This document shows, one piece after another, positions 63,031-64,000 of a DNA stretch of 64,000 nt. The stretch lies in assembly GCA_900472395.1 (NCBI GenBank), contig UCHV01000026.1:1-64000 (forward strand), read 5' to 3'. A program made the translations under genes and the position numbers. This DNA comes from Hyphomicrobiales bacterium (lineage in GTDB: Bacteria; Pseudomonadota; Alphaproteobacteria; Rhizobiales; Rhizobiaceae). How positions within the stretch are numbered: the first letter of the stretch is position 1; the number at the start of each line of letters is the position of its first letter. Below the pieces are notes generated by a model. The model had not been told where the DNA came from. It searched no databases and saw nothing but the letters and a program-made list of their open reading frames with translations.

Positions 63031-63618
63031 ATGCTGATCGAGCTTGAACGCCCGGCCGAATCCACCCGCATCCAGCGACTGAAAAGCCTGACGACGGGAA
63101 CACATGACACACTCGACAAACGCATCATGCAGGCCGAGCCTTTCGCCAGTCGCGAGCGTTATGCGCAGTTTCTCGAGGTGCAGCATCATTTCCATGCGGA
63201 TGTCGCTCCGCTCTACGCCTCTGCAGAACTGAACGTGAAGCTTCCGGGCCTTGCCGATCGTTGCCGCGCACAAGCGGTGCGTCAGGATATCATCGATCTC
63301 GGTGGCATTGCCGAAACACTGGTGAGCACCACCGGACCTTTGAGCCCGGCCGCTGCACTCGGTTGGGTCTATGTTGCAGAAGGTTCCAATCTCGGTGCCG
63401 CCTTCCTGCGTAAGGAAGCCGCTAAGCTGGATCTGTCCGATGATTTCGGCGCTCGACACCTTGCCGGCCACCCGGAAGGACGCGGTCTGCATTGGCGTAA
63501 TTTTGTGTCGGCGTACAATGATCTGCCGCTTTCGGAGGCGGAAGAGATCGAAGCCGCAGAAGGCGCCAAGGCTGCATTCCGTCGTGTGCATGGGCTGGTT
63601 GAACGGATTTTCGGATAA
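63031..63618 (+). CDS. Biliverdin-producing heme oxygenase
   Basis: A 195-aa heme oxygenase-fold protein. The proximal His is H25 (GTHDTLDKRI) and the distal-helix YVAEGSNLGAAFL has the GSxLG pattern. It opens heme to biliverdin, CO and iron. No phytochrome gene is adjacent, so a role in iron acquisition or heme turnover is as likely as chromophore supply. Confidence 0.85.
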   Translation: MLIELERPAESTRIQRLKSLTTGTHDTLDKRIMQAEPFASRERYAQFLEVQHHFHADVAPLYASAELNVKLPGLADRCRAQAVRQDIIDLGGIAETLVSTTGPLSPAAALGWVYVAEGSNLGAAFLRKEAAKLDLSDDFGARHLAGHPEGRGLHWRNFVSAYNDLPLSEAEEIEAAEGAKAAFRRVHGLVERIFG

Positions 63619-63712
63619 GCGTCCAACCATCCGCCACCACTGGTAATTCCGAGCGCTTTCGGCCATATACGCCTTAAAGACAGGGCATGGCGCCCGGGAA
63701 TGGATCAGCATC

Positions 63713-64000
63713 ATGGCAGGACAGGTCGAATTCGCGCGTATGAACGGGCTTGGCAACAAGATCCTCGTTGTCGATATGCGCGGCCGTGCCGACGTTGTCA
63801 CGCCCCAGGCCGCGATTGCACTCAATGCCGATCCCGCCACGCAGTTCGACCAGATCATGGCCATCCATGATCCGAAGGCCGACGGTACCGACGCCTGGAT
63901 CGATATTCTCAACTGCGATGGCACCAAGGCGCAGGCCTGCGGTAACGGCACGCGTTGCGTGGTGCAGGCGCTTAGCTCCGAGACAGGCCGCAAGACTTTT
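63713..64000 (+). CDS. dapF: Diaminopimelate epimerase DapF (5' part)
   Basis: The first 96 codons of DapF, truncated by the window edge. [20 protein letters not shown] is the family N-terminus and CGNGTRC carries a catalytic Cys. It converts LL- to meso-diaminopimelate for peptidoglycan and lysine. The ATG at 63713 matches the usual start. Confidence 0.95.
   Translation, partial: MAGQVEFARMNGLGNKILVVDMRGRADVVTPQAAIALNADPATQFDQIMAIHDPKADGTDAWIDILNCDGTKAQACGNGTRCVVQALSSETGRKTF

Overview
The window is ordinary-composition (roughly 60% G+C by eye) chromosomal DNA from an alphaproteobacterium, almost certainly Rhizobiaceae and most like Agrobacterium/Rhizobium. Pointers are the cyclic beta-glucan exporter ChvA/NdvA, phaAB-phaR, an RpoH2-type heat-shock sigma factor, a SAM-II riboswitch before metA, EcfG-type (GGAAC-N16/17-CGTT) promoters, a CtrA-type TTAA-N7-TTAA site before ftsK, and tail-extended ribosomal proteins. 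I see no prophage, insertion sequence, CRISPR array or obvious genomic island. Most genes are core housekeeping.

Layout. 1-9 kb: chvA; two small stress/envelope proteins; phaB-phaA and divergent phaR (polyhydroxybutyrate); rpmF; a glutathione transferase; mtgA and divergent ispA; a LysE exporter. 9-18 kb: OmpA-like lipoprotein, ispG, two transporters, pyruvate carboxylase (TTG start) and a LuxR-type quorum-sensing regulator without a synthase. 18-24.7 kb: SUV3-like helicase, S4 RNA-binding protein, ferredoxin, carD, rpoH2. 24.7-36 kb: M48 protease lipoprotein; thiBPQ under a TPP riboswitch; a receiver-only response regulator with an EcfG promoter; uup; thiamine pyrophosphokinase; metA under SAM-II; galM; exoD-like gene.

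36-46 kb: DUF2076 protein, BI-1 protein, anti-sigma and ECF sigma factor (apparent operon), two tRNA-Gly(GCC) in a duplicated segment, proX, cnoX, LON-domain protein, trm112-like gene, ubiquinone hydroxylase, tesB, glnK-amtB. 46-54 kb: ftsK, lolA, xthA, cyclic-nucleotide-binding protein with a CenR/OtpR-like response regulator, L,D-transpeptidase, leuC. 54-64 kb: tandem-BA14K protein, the translation cluster rplS/trmD/rimM/rpsP with chorismate mutase and ffh, a candidate small RNA upstream of ffh, a vapBC toxin-antitoxin pair, a Tat-exported metallo-hydrolase, a heme oxygenase, and the 5' part of dapF, cut by the window edge.

Functional themes. Three genes (DUF3309 small protein, rpoH2, receiver-only regulator) carry EcfG-type promoters and so look like general-stress-response members. 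Thiamine uptake and activation (thiBPQ, TPP kinase), methionine (metA) and nitrogen (glnK-amtB) genes have recognisable RNA or promoter control. No clearly new multi-gene system is visible. The most promising unexplained element is the approximately 100-nt small-RNA-like unit between the 191-aa secreted protein and ffh; the galM and leuC leaders and the LuxR-upstream dyad are secondary.
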